Positions 1 to 13,100 of a stretch of 64,000 nucleotides of DNA are shown piece after piece. Position numbers and translations under genes: made by a program. Each line of letters begins with the position of its first letter. Positions within the stretch are counted from its first letter, which is position 1. Under the pieces are notes generated by a model. It did no database searches. It saw only the letters and a program-made list of their open reading frames with translations, and had not been told where the DNA came from. The stretch comes from Paludibacteraceae bacterium. GTDB lineage: Bacteria; Bacteroidota; Bacteroidia; Bacteroidales; Paludibacteraceae. The stretch is from the NCBI GenBank assembly GCA_024401435.1, contig JAKSLB010000009.1, positions 37,023-101,022 of the forward strand, in the 5' to 3' direction.

Positions 1-1093
1 ATTGCATCATGTATTGTAGTAATCCCACAGTCTTTAAACAGACTGATTTACCTCCTGCATTAGGACCAGAAATAAGTAAAATACGTTGTTCTTTATTTAA
101 TTCAATAGAAAGGGGTATCACATCTTTCCCTGAGGCTTTGTGAGTTAAGTAGAGAATGGGATGTTTAGCTTCACTCCAATCAATGATTGTTTCTTTCCCA
201 ATTTTGGGAAGTGTCGATTCCGTTTCAATAGCAAAGATGGCTTTGGAACGTATGAAATCTATTTGCCCTAAGAAAGAGTAGGAGTCAAGCATTTCAGGAA
301 TGCGAGGCCTAATTTCATTGCTGATGTTGGTTAATATTTTGATAACTTCTCTTTTTTCTTCTGCTATTAGTTCTTTTATTTTATTGTTGATTTCGACTGC
401 ACTTTCTGGTTCGATAAAGACTGTTTTTCCCGTGGCTGATTCGTCATGCACAATACCTTTTATTTTCCTTTTATGTGCGGGATTTACTGGAATTACAAGA
501 CGTCCGTCTCGAATAGCTGGTTTGGTATCTTTGTCGATGAATCCATCCAGTTGTGCCTTTTGGAGAATAGCAGATACAGCTTTAGAAATGCTACTTTGAG
601 CAGAAAATATATTTCTTCTAATGTTAGCAAGCTCAGGAGAAGCATTATCTTTTATGTTGCCAAACTTATCTAGTATTTTATCTATCAAGCGAATTACATC
701 AGGAAATGTGAAGACGTCTTTTGTTAAATCTTTCAGATAAAAGTATTCACTTTCCTCTTTCTCTTGGAAAAATTTTGTGATAAGGCCAATTGTTTCAAGA
801 GAACGTCTAAGATCGAATAGTTCGTTCTCTTCAATATACATACCTTCTATGGAAATCCTGGTTAAGCTTTCACGAACATCGTAGAATGAGTCTAAAGGAA
901 AATCTTCTGCTTGAGTGATGATTTGAACAAATTCATTTACTAGATTTAAATCGGTTATGATTTTGTCATAATTGTTTTGAAAAATGATGTTGTCAATCCA
1001 TTCATCTCCTAAAGAGGATAGAGTATGATTGTGTAATATTTGTCGTATTTTAGTAAAACCTGTTTTTACTTCGAAATTATCAGGGTAAATCAT
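1..1093 (-). CDS. mutS2: Endonuclease MutS2, N-terminal part (runs off the window start)
   Basis: The reverse strand reads from an ATG at 1093 to the window edge, giving 364 codons without a stop. The protein begins MIYPDNFEVKTGFTKIRQIL and passes through MutS-type core and clamp regions, including the stretch IVHDESATGKTVFIEPE that is typical of MutS2. It reaches the Walker A loop GPNAGGKS at about residues 341-348 just before the edge. MutS2 is a MutS-family ATPase without the mismatch-recognition domain; it suppresses recombination and/or acts in ribosome rescue. The rest of the ATPase and the C-terminal Smr nuclease domain would lie outside the window. It is transcribed in the same direction as the giant gene but is separated from it by a strong terminator hairpin. 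Family assignment is secure. Confidence 0.93.
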   Translation of the reverse strand, partial: MIYPDNFEVKTGFTKIRQILHNHTLSSLGDEWIDNIIFQNNYDKIITDLNLVNEFVQIITQAEDFPLDSFYDVRESLTRISIEGMYIEENELFDLRRSLETIGLITKFFQEKEESEYFYLKDLTKDVFTFPDVIRLIDKILDKFGNIKDNASPELANIRRNIFSAQSSISKAVSAILQKAQLDGFIDKDTKPAIRDGRLVIPVNPAHKRKIKGIVHDESATGKTVFIEPESAVEINNKIKELIAEEKREVIKILTNISNEIRPRIPEMLDSYSFLGQIDFIRSKAIFAIETESTLPKIGKETIIDWSEAKHPILYLTHKASGKDVIPLSIELNKEQRILLISGPNAGGKSVCLKTVGLLQYMMQ

Positions 1094-1112
1094 TCTGTTA
1101 AAAAACTTAATA

Positions 1113-1146
1113 AAACGAGGTGCACATATAAATGTGTACCTCGTTT
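1113..1146 (-). terminator. Rho-independent terminator after the giant surface-protein gene
   Basis: Two 15-base arms, 1113-1127 (AAACGAGGTGCACAT) and 1132-1146 (ATGTGTACCTCGTTT), pair over all 15 positions with one G-T wobble around a four-base loop. On the reverse strand the hairpin is followed by a T-rich stretch. It lies between the giant gene's stop at 1166 and the mutS2 start, so it closes the surface-protein operon. Confidence 0.85.
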
Positions 1147-1165
1147 CTTGTTATTTAGTTATAGA

Positions 1166-4100
1166 TTATCGAATCAATTGAATAGCACCTTTTTTCTCGC
1201 CTTTTTTCTTCAAGCCTTTAAAGATACTCTTGTAATTCACCACATAACCATATACGCCCCAAGGACATTTGTTTCCATGTTTGTCGGTACCATCCCAAGC
1301 ATCATCTTGACTATGACCTTCAAATACGATTGTACCTTGTCTGTTGTAGATGATGAATGACATTTCTGTGATGAATTCAGTACTGAAGAAATGGAAATCG
1401 TCATTTAGACCATCACCATTAGGTGTAAAGGCATTAGGAGCCCATAAGCCTTTCCATACATAGACGTATTCATCCTTTTCATATTCACATCCGTTTGTTG
1501 CTAATGCATAAGCATGAACAAGGAAGGAATCCTGGTCAACACGAGGGTATTTGTATACGGTGTCTCTTACATGCAAAATATCATCATTTCCTGGGTTCCA
1601 TACCCATTCAACTACTTCAAATGGATATTCAGCCTGCATATGGATGACAGGGTTTTCTTCTTCGATAACCTTTGGAGTAACCAAGAATTCCATAGCTTTT
1701 TCTTTGGTTTGCTCAACTGTATAGCTAACACTGTTCTTACATCCATATTCGCTTGTTCCAGTAACAATAACTTCTGTTTCTTCTGTTAATACAGTTTTAA
1801 CATGACTGTTAATGCTATCTAATGGAGTTATCTCTGCATAAGGTATGGACTTCCACTGATATGTCTTAGCACCTTCAACACCTAATTCTACATTTGTATT
1901 ACCATCAGGACATCCTATAATCTTATCATCAATGATGTGGATTCTAGGAAGATCATGGACAGTGACATCAAAGTACTTGTCTGCAGAACAACCCTGCCAG
2001 TTCTCACCCCACAAATGGAATCTTGTTGATTTACTTAATTTGTAAGATATTTCACTAGTGGAGTCTCTTGTTGACCAATAATATTTGGCAGCACCCATTG
2101 CATTGATTCGGGCAATATCACCTGCACAGATATCACTATCACCTTCTATTCTAAGAATTGGAAGATCTTTTGTGGTAATATTGAATGTTGTAGAATCAGA
2201 ACATTTACCGAGTGAAACTGTTAACATAACTTTTGTTGTGTCTTGTATAGGTTTGTATGTTAAATGACCACCCAAGAAGGACTTAGCGTTATTGTCATTG
2301 TAAATTGTCCATATGAAGGTGTCTCCACCTTGAGCTGTCAATTGTACATTTTCGCCTTTACAAACATCTTTCGCACCATCAATTACGATTTCAGGTGGGT
2401 CTGTGACACTAATCTCTTTGTATACAATGTTTTGACATCCGTTAGTGTCAACACCTGTAACGAAAATTCCAGATTCTCTATTGATTGGAATTGTAACAAA
2501 ACCTTCATATTCAGTTTCGTAATCTGTACAACTTTCATCACGTCCCCAATGGTAATTTCTAGCATTACCTTCGGCATGCATTGTTAAACTTTGACCTCTA
2601 CAAACTGAATTTTCGCTCTTGATTTCAAAATTAGGTTTTGGATTAACAGTAACAAAAAACGATGTTGTATCAGTACATAAGTTTTCACTGATTCCTTTTA
2701 ATTTGTATATCGTGCTTACAGTAGGATATACTTTTATGATAGAATCCGTATTTCCATTGTACCATTCATAGTATTTTGCACCAGATGCTTTTAATGAATC
2801 AATTTCACCATAGCAGATTTTTGAATGACCAGAAATAGAGATTTCCGGACGCTTCAAAATTTCAACTGAAATAGAATCTGTTGTAGAACATCCATTTGTT
2901 GTTCCTGTGACTTTGTAAGTTACGAAACCAGTATCTTTAGGTGTGTCTGATATTTGGTTAGTAGAAGATCCTATTTCCCATTTGTATTCGTTTGCACCAA
3001 ATGCGGAAATGTTTAATCCCTCATTTTGACAAATTGATTTAGGTGCAATAAACGATAGAATAGGGTATTCTTTACTTGTAACAGTTGTATATAAGTCACT
3101 CGAACAATTCTTATCATCTGTTGCAGTGATCTTGAATGTAGTGTTATTGTTAATGTTTGCTGTGATTGTTGAAGTTGATTTGGAAATGGTTGCACCGTCT
3201 TCGTCCCAACTCCAATTGTACTCATACACTTTGTCTGTATTGCTAACGCTGGTCAATTCAGTTGTTAAACCTTTACAAACAGATTTCTCTCCTTCGATTC
3301 TGAAATCTGGTAATGGATTGATTACGACTGTATGACTGGCAGTATTAGAACAGCCATGTTCGTCTGTTCCAACAACAGTGTATGTCATGGTACTTAATGG
3401 TGTAGCTGTTAGCGTTTCAGATTGAAGACCATTACTCCATACATATGTGCTGGCACCAGAAACTGTGAGTTTGATAGGATCATTGATACAAACTTCAGAT
3501 TCTCCATCAATGTTGATAGTAGGAAGAGGCAATACATTGACTGGAATAGTTTCTGTTGCTGTACAACCCTCTAAATAACCAACGACAGTAAATGCTGTAT
3601 TGCTTGTTGGCATGGAATTAAGAGTATTTCCAGTTGAATGATTTTCGTCATCCCATTCATAACTATTAGCACCGAGTACTGTGATGGTTGCAATTTCTCC
3701 TAAACAGATAGGACTATTGGTTGCATAAGTAAGTACAGGAATGTCTTTCTTTCTTACTTGTTTTGTAGCAGAAGAAGAACAATTGTTAGTATCTGTACCT
3801 ATCACAGTATAAATTTGTGTTGTAAGAATGTTTGGTCTGATTGTGTCAGTAGTTTCCTTTGTTGACCAAACATAGGTGTTAGCACCTTTAGCAACAAGTT
3901 GTGCTGTTTCATTGTAGCAGATTGCTGCATCACCTTCAATAGTTACGACTGGCAATGGATTGACAGTAACTTTGAATGAATCTTTGGATTCACAACCATT
4001 GTTACTCTTACCAATTACATAATATTCCGTTGTCATTGTTGGTTTAGCATTAATGCTCTTTGTTCTTGAACCTTCACTCCAAATATAAGATGCAGCTCCG

Positions 4101-7100
4101 TTTGCTTCCAAGAATACTGTTTGGTTAAGACAAATAGCATTTGTCTTACAAAGAATCTTCACATCAGGTAACTCCCACATTTCAATTGTTTTACTTTCTT
4201 CTGTAGTACAGCCATTGGTAGTACCATACACGGTATATGTGCGAGTAGCGTTGATTGTGTCTGAAATGTTGTTTTCAGTTCTTCCATCATCCCATACGTA
4301 AGATGCAGCTCCAGTGGCTGTTAAAGTAGCTATGTCGCCAGAACATATAGCATTAGGCGCATTGATTTCAACAATAGGATAATCTTTGGTCTTAATGTTT
4401 TTAGTTCTGTAAGAAACACATCTGTTACTATCTTCAGCTTTTACTGTAAATTCTTGGTCATTGTCGATGGCAACCATGATGGAATCACCTTTTGTATTTG
4501 AATGAGATGTCCATGTATAGGTTGCTGGATCACCTTCAACCCATAATGTGTCAATATCACCTTTACAAACTAACTCTTCTCCCTTGATTTCAAAAGATGG
4601 AAGAGGGTTGACGTATACAATGAATTCAGCTTCATTTTGACATCCAAATTCGTCTTTTCCTGTTACATGGTAGGTCGTTTCTACCAAAGGATGAACAGAA
4701 ATGTTGTTGCTGGTTGATCCTGTATTCCATGTGTATTTGTCAGCTTCACCACCATTTCCTTTCAATTTGATGCTGTCATTCAAACATATATGGTCATTTC
4801 CACTTTCAGACTCAATTGAAATAATAGGAAGTTCTTTTACTTCTATTCGTACAGAATCTATTGTTGTACAACCGTTTGTTGAACCTTCAACAACATAAGT
4901 CGTATCTTTTTCTGGAACATCAACAAAACTACGTTGAGTGATTTCTTTGTCGCTTCTCCATTTGTATGTGCTTGCACCTTTGACAGATACAATTGCAGAA
5001 TTTCCTTTACATACATATGCAGGATTGTCAAATTTCAAAATAGGATATGCTTTTGCAGAAACAGTACGTTGAGTATTGTTATAACATCCAAATTCATCTG
5101 TAACTTTTAGATAGAATGTTTGCTCTTTTGAAATGGTTGTTTTTAATGTGTCTTTATTGTCAAAGTCAGCATAACCATTCCATTTGTATTCTTTAATTGT
5201 AAAGTCTTCTGTGGTTTTAGCAATTAATTCGAACGAATCATTTTCACAAATATTAGATACACTTTCAATTTCAATTAATGGTATTGGATGAACGATAACA
5301 TTCGTATCAGCCTTGTTTTGACAACCATATTGGTCTATACCAACGATACTATAATCTGTTGTGTTCGCAGGCGAAACGATAATGTTGTCTTTGGTTTCTT
5401 TTGTATTCCAAATATAATTACCATTCATACCAGCACCTTCTCCAACAAGTTTGATTCTTCCTTGACCTTTACAAATTTCGTTTGATTCGTCATTATTATC
5501 AGCATTGTATGCTTTGATACTGATAATAGGAAGTTGTCTTACTTTTATTTCTACCGAATCGGTAGTAGAACATCCATTGGCAGTTCCTACTACTGTAAAC
5601 ACAGTGTCTTGTGTTATGACGTCTGTTCTAAAGTTCTTCGTAGAATAGTCATTTTCCCACAAATAAGAGGTTGCACCTTTCACTGAAATCGTTGTTCTCT
5701 CACCATAACATACATAATAGTCTGCTATACCAAAACTTAATTCAGGATGATCAATCTTCTTCACATCGTAAGAGTTTTGATAGTGACATCCATTGATATC
5801 AGTTACGGTTACATAGAATGTTGTGTCAGATGTGATGGTTGCAGTGATAGATTCAGTATCATATGAAAGAGTATCTACTCCTGATGCATCTTTGATCCAA
5901 TCATATCTTACCGCATCCTTGGCAGATGCTAATAATGTGACTGTAGAGTCGTAGCAAGCTGATTTCTCACCTACAATAGCTAAATCGGCAGGAAGAGAAT
6001 TAACTGTTACAGAATGTGTTGCAGTGGATTTACAACCAAATTCATCCGTTGCTGAAATTTCGTATGTCTTATTGACAATAGGAGCTTCCGTTATGATTGG
6101 ATTGCTTTCTCCATTGTGTCTCCATTTATAAATTAAGTCACCTCTGTTTTCAACTTCATTAGGTGTTGCAGTTAATGTAACAGAATCGTTTAGACAGATA
6201 ACACTGTCACCCGTGATTTTAAAGATTGGTAATTGAAGTGTGTCAATATGAATGGTGTATGGAGTGACACAACCATTTGTCGTACCTTCAACAATGAAAT
6301 CTTTAGGAGCATTTAAGATGTCAGAGAAGGAGTTTCCATTGGATCCGTCTTCTGTCCATACATAATTTTCAGCACCGCTTACATATAAGGTGATGGCACC
6401 ATTGACACAAACACTATCTCTACCTGTTGTTGTCTTATGACTTAATATAGGATATTCTTTTGCTTTAATTACAAAGGATGCAGAATCGATACAAGAGTTG
6501 GCGTCTTTTACAACTAACCAATATGTGTATGAATCATCAGTAATTTGAGTTTTATAACTACTTTCATTTGCATTTTCGATGGCTACACCATTCATATGCC
6601 ATTCGTATTCTGTAGCAGTGCTTGCAACAGCTTTTAATTCTGTTGAATCGCCTCTACAAACGAACTCGTCAGCTTGGATGGCAACAGAAGGTAATGAATT
6701 GACGAATACTTTAATTGTATCATAGTTCTTACAACCATTGCTATCGATACCAGTTACAGAGTATGAACTTTCGCCTGTGATGACAGGTGTAACGTAGATA
6801 GAGTCATCTGAACTACCTGTATTCCATTTGTATAAATTAGATTCACCACCAGTAGCAACAAGTTTGGCTGGTTGACGAAGACATATATTATCAATTGGGT
6901 TGATCTTAATGTTCGGCAAATCCCAAACTTTGATTATAGTATCGATTACTGATGTACAGCCATTTGTTGTACCTTCAACATGGATAGCAGTATCTTTTCT
7001 TATATTTTCCAAACGAAGATAGTTGGAAACTTGAGAAGCATCGTTATTCCACTTGTATCCATTTGTGGCACCAGCAACATAGATAGTTCTTGATTCGTTG

Positions 7101-10100
7101 TAGCAAACGTAGTTTGTATCCATTCTAAGTGTAAGAACAGGATAGTCTTTTACTTTTACTTTTATTTCCTTTTTGTTCTTACATGTGTTTGCATCTTGAG
7201 CCCAAACAACGAATGACGTATCTTGATTAACACTATGTGTGAATGTGTTGCCAGATTTATATTCACCATTTCTGTCATCTTCCCATACGTAAGTTAAGTC
7301 ACTTTCACTAGCGGTGATTGTTGTTTCTGAACCACGACATATAGGAGAAATGCTTGAAAGAGAGAATTGTGGTAAGTTGTAAATAGAGACTATGGCTGAT
7401 GTCTTTCCAACACATCCATTAGGATCAACACCTCTTACATTATAAACGGTTGCAGATGTAAGATTTGGTGTGGTGAATACGCATGTGTCTTCGGATGCAC
7501 CATCCCATCTGTAAGTGATGTCTGTTCTTCCATTAACTTCATTTGCAACAAGTATTGCACTATCACCATAACAGATAGCTTGGTCTTCTGCTGTTAATAC
7601 CGGTAATGGTAACATTGTTACTTCTATAGAGTCTTTCGTCTCACATAAAGTTGAACTAGTAGATGTTGCTGTAACAATAAATTTATTCTTTTCTTCTGTG
7701 ATTTCTTTTTGAATAAATCTTTCCGTTTCACCTGTATTCCATAAGAATGTTGCATCTATGTCTGATTTGACTTCAATGTATGTTTGATTCATATAACATA
7801 CGTTATTGTCAAATTTAGCGAATGTTATCGTAGGGTATGGATTAGCTTTGATAACGTGAGAAACTACTGTTTCACATGCAATTCTTCCGCTTAGTTTACC
7901 TTTGACATTAAGAATGGTGTCTTGGAAAATATTCATTATGAATTTTTCCTTTCCTTTGGTTGTGCCTAACAAGTTGTCATGAGAATCGTACCATTCGTAT
8001 AGAAGGTCTATGTCGCTACCATTTAATTCAATGTCATTGTTAATACAGATTTCATTAGCACCTTCAATGAAGAATGTAGGATTCTTGACAATGTTGACGT
8101 TGATACCTGTGTTTCCTATACAGCCATTTTCGTCTTTTGCATATACTTCATGATAGGTATCTGCGCTAGCATAAATAGAATAAACAGTGTCATTTTCTCT
8201 GTAATCATTATTATTCCACTTGTAAGACCATCCTTTTATAGGATTTTTGATTTTCAATTCTGTTTGAGAACCAAGACATACAGATATTTTTGGCTCATTT
8301 ACGATTTTCACTTTAGGACTTGGATATGTGTGTACGAAGAAAGCAGAGTCTTTTGTACATCCATTAACTGTTCCTTGTACGTTTATTTCCAATGAATCAT
8401 AGTAAATGTCAAATGTTTTGAAGTTGTTATAAGTAGACATTACATAACTTGATCCAAGTTTCCATTCGTATTTAGCGGAACGATTCATACCGCTGATGTT
8501 TACACCATTACCATAACATACTGTGTCATAAGTAATGTTTAATGTTGGTATTTGTTTCGTGTTAATGACAATAGAAGAACTATCGACGCAACCCAATTCG
8601 GTTTTTCCGTATACGACGAATTCACTTACATCTGGATAAGATCCCATTACAAATGAATGTTCAAATTCATCTTTGTAAGACGATTCTTCTCCGTGACCTT
8701 CCCAACTATATACAATGTCTTTGTTCTCAGCTGAAATCGTAACATCTGAGTTTTCACAGACACTCTTGTCAAATTTGAATTTTAATGAAGGCAATGAGTT
8801 GACTGTTACGGTTGCAGAAGCAGTAGCTTTACAATGGTTAATGTCTTCTGCCGTTACATTGTAGATGCTTGTCATCTTAGGAAGATCTTTCAACCAATAT
8901 TCTGCTGGCGTTTCTTCTGTAGCAACAGATGTTTTGACCATTTTTTGATTGGTTTCATTTTCCCATACATATGTGTATAAACCATCTTGGGTTTCTAATG
9001 TAACTGAATCTCCATAACATATTGTAGCATCATTCAATGATATGATAGGGTTGTCTATTCCTTTCAAAGAAATTTCCTTGCTTGAAACACAACCTTCTTT
9101 TGTTGCATAAACGATGAAGTTTTCAGTATCCTCGGTTACCATTCTGTATATGGTATTAGTAAGAGAAACTTCATTTCCTGTTGCATCTTTCCAATAGTAA
9201 CTATCTGCATCACCACCAACAGCAACTGTTGCATATGAGCCTTTGCAGACGGTATTGTCGTTGTTTATAATTTCAATCGTTGGGTTAACTTTTTCTTTGA
9301 TCTCATAAGAGATGGTCGTGTCACACATTTTACCCATATTGTCAATTGCTGTGAGATAGATTATGGTGTCTTGTGTGATGGTTAATCGAACATCCATACC
9401 GTTACCGATTATGTTATCGTTCTTGTCTTTCCAAGTGAATTTGTAATCACCATCGAAAGAGTAATTTGCATATAAGGTAACGATTGAGTCTTCACAAACA
9501 CGATTGTCTCCTGTGATGTAGAATTTAGGACGTTGTTGAAGTCTAATAATAATATCATCAGTTCCTTCACAACCTTTAGCATCTTGTCCCCATAATGTGT
9601 GAATTTCTCCGTCTTCAGTTGGTCTGATCTCGTAGAAGTTCTCGGTTGTGATAGGTTTTCCATCCCATTTGTATTTTTCACCGCCAGAAGCATAAAGTTT
9701 TAATGTGGATTGAGTACAAGCCGTATCTGCTTCAGCATTATTGTCAATCAAAATGGTTGGTAATGTGAAGGTGCCTATTTCGATTTGGGCTGTTGAAGAA
9801 CAACCATTCTTAGTACCATATACATTAATAGTTGCTTTGTCGTATATGTTTTCTGTTGTGTATGTAGATCCTGTCTTCTCAGAATCTGAATTCCAAACAT
9901 AAGTGGTTTGGTAGTTAGATTGAGATGAAGTATCAGATACCGTTAGTAATGCTGGAGAACCATTACAAACAGAGTCTCCAGAAATAACTAATTTAGGATT
10001 TGGTTTCTTAAGAAGTTGATATGTTACAGTATCTGAGACACAGCCTTTACTGTTCATGGCAACTACTTTGTATGTAGTGTCTTTTGTTACAGCTGAAGGT

Positions 10101-13100
10101 TGATACTTAGATTTGTCTGTATAAGTTCCATTCCAATTATAGGAAAGAATCTCTTCTGCATTTGCCGAAATCACAACTGAAGAGTCCTCGCAAACATATG
10201 TTTTTGCAGGAATAGTGAATTCTGGTAAATAATTGATTTTAACAATTACACTATCCGTTCTCTTACAAGAGTTTTTGTCTGTACCTTCTACAACAAATTT
10301 TGTTGTTTCTAATGGTTGTTTGACAATAGTTGAAGTGTTTCCATCAAGAATATTTTCCCATGAATAAGCTTGCATATTTGCACCATCAGCAATAAGAGTT
10401 ATCTTATCTCCATAACAAATTTCAGCTATGTGTGATGCGGAAATTTTTATGTCATCTCCATTTTCATTTTTTGCAAGAATTTCTACAGGGGTTCCTGAGT
10501 AAACACCAATTTCAAATGTTGTATCCTTATAACAACCATTTACTTCTCCTGTTACTGTGAATTTCGTTTTACGAGTGAGTGTTTGAGAGTAGTTTCCAGT
10601 TGTTATTTCCGGATGTCCTTTCCATGTATATGAATTAGCACCAGTGATTTTGAGGTCTGCAGATGATCCTTTACATACATATTCAGGAACATTTACAGTT
10701 AATGTAGGTTGTGGTTTTGTGACAAGATTAAAGAATGATACAACGTTACAATCATCAGTCGTTTGTATTGTGGATTCTATCACAATATTGTTTGATGAAG
10801 CAACGAAATTAAGTTCTTCTTCTTCTCCTAAAATCACATTGTTTGTGGTATCTCTCCATCTTATGGATTTTATGTTGTTACCTCCAGCGATAGAAAGATT
10901 TACATTGTCACCTTCGCAATAAGCGTCTTTGCCAATGATTGTGAAGGTAGGATTAATGTAGCTAGACAATGTGTAGTAAGCCGTAGTGTCACATTGCGTT
11001 ATAGCGTCTGTTACAGTAACGGTGTAAGTAGTTGGGTCAATTGGAGCAGCAACAGTAATTCCCTTAGTTGTAGCGTTCGTACTCCATTTGTATTCATATA
11101 CACCATCAGGAATGTCCTGTCTATTCAAATCTTTTACAGAAATTTCTGTGGTTGATTCTTTACATAATGATGCAGGTCCGTCAATTTTGATTTGAGGACG
11201 ACTGTGAACATTTACATTAACGGTTGATTTGTTAGAACAACTTAGCACACCTGTTTTTAACAAGTATTGTTTGTAACCTGTTACTTCGTAATTGTATGGA
11301 TCAGATGATACGTCTTGAATAGTAGGTTCTGTCCATGATTTAGCTGTTGTTCTAGAAGAATCTGGCCAAATATAGTAATCGGCATTACTATTATCAATTA
11401 TAATAGTGACAGCTTGATTATGACATATGTCTTCTGCTTTAGGTGCAGCAGTAAAGTTTGGTTTTGCTTTAGTATCAACTGAAACTTCTTTCTCATAAGA
11501 ACAAGTCTTGCCGTTTTCTTCTCTTTCAGTTACAAGTTTAATGACATGAGTTCCTTCATTAGTGATATTAGTTTCAAAGGAAGCGTCATTGAAAGATGTC
11601 GGATTACCATCAAATGTCCATGTGTATGATTGAGGAGTAGGGTAGTCGGAAGAACTTTCTGCTTCAATTTCCAATTCACTATCGATACAGATAGCTTCAG
11701 GGTAAATTAGATTAACAATAGGCTTCTTGTTCTTCTTTACAAAGAAGGTGTCTGTTGCAGAACATTGTTTGTTGTTTCGGACGATTACAGAGTATTCTGT
11801 TAATTCTGCAGTAGGTGATACTTCTATGTTATCAGTCGTTTTATTGTTACTCCAGTTGTAGTTAACATCTTCGGATGCTGTAGCTGTTAAAGTGACAGCT
11901 TCTCCTTCACAAATATAGGCTGTTTTATTGCTTGAAATAGTATTAGCTGCAATTGATACAGAAGGATTATTGTTTACTTTTATTTCAATTGTTGTATCGG
12001 TCTGACAATTGTTCAAAGTGGCTAATATCTTATATTGCGCATCTTTTGTAGGAGTTAGCAATCGGTGATTGCTATAAATTGCTTCACTATTTAAGTTTTC
12101 AGAGTCGTAATACCATTTATAGTTGCTGTCACTGACACCTGCACCAGAAACTGTAATTGTAGTTGATTGACCTTGACAAATTTCTCTGGCTCCTGAGAAA
12201 TATAATGTAGGGTTGTTTTTCTTGGTTACAGTATATTTTTTAGACTTTCCTTCACAACCATATTTGTCGATACCTATTACAGTAAATGAACTATCGGATG
12301 TGATTGTTGGTGTGATTGTTTCTTCAGTAGAACCTGTGCTCCACTTATAAGATACAGCACCCGTAGCATACAATGTAGCTTCTGTTCCATCACAAACGCT
12401 CTTGTCTCCTGAAATTATTACATTAGGGTTAGCTTTTACAACAATAGGAATGATATTGCTTCCGATACAACCATGAGCGTCTGTAACTTCCACTTCAAAT
12501 TTATATGGAGTGGTAGTGTTGGTTAATTTGTAGGTTGTTGTAGTGCTCTCATTCGTAGAAGTAACGTAATTGCTCTTCCAGTTGTATGAGAATGGAGCTT
12601 CACCTGCAGGTGTAGCCTCTAATGTGACGTCAGTGTTGTAACATATAGTGTCTTTGTCTTCTGCAGGTTTGAGAGTTACTGTTGGAAGATCATAATACTT
12701 GGTAGTAAATGTTGTATCATGACTACATCCCTCGTTTGTGACTTTTAAAGTAATTGTTTTTTCTTTATTTACGACAAGAGGAAGTGTATTAGCCGCAGTT
12801 TTTACGGACTCTCCATCCTCTGTCCATTCATAAGATGAACCTGATAAGCTGGAGAAGGCAGTTAATGTTATTTTACCATTTAAACAAACCACATCGTTAC
12901 CTGTAATTGAGATGCTCGGATTAGGTTTTGATTTAACAGTATATGTTGCTTTGTTTTGACAATGAAGTGTAGTGTTGTCAGTGACACCAACTTCATAATT
13001 GTTAACGCCTTCGTGAGCTGTAATTTGCAATTTGTCGTTTCCGATGGCAGTTGAATCTGGTAACCAGAAATAAGTGTAGTCTGTTTGGTAGTTGTTGATT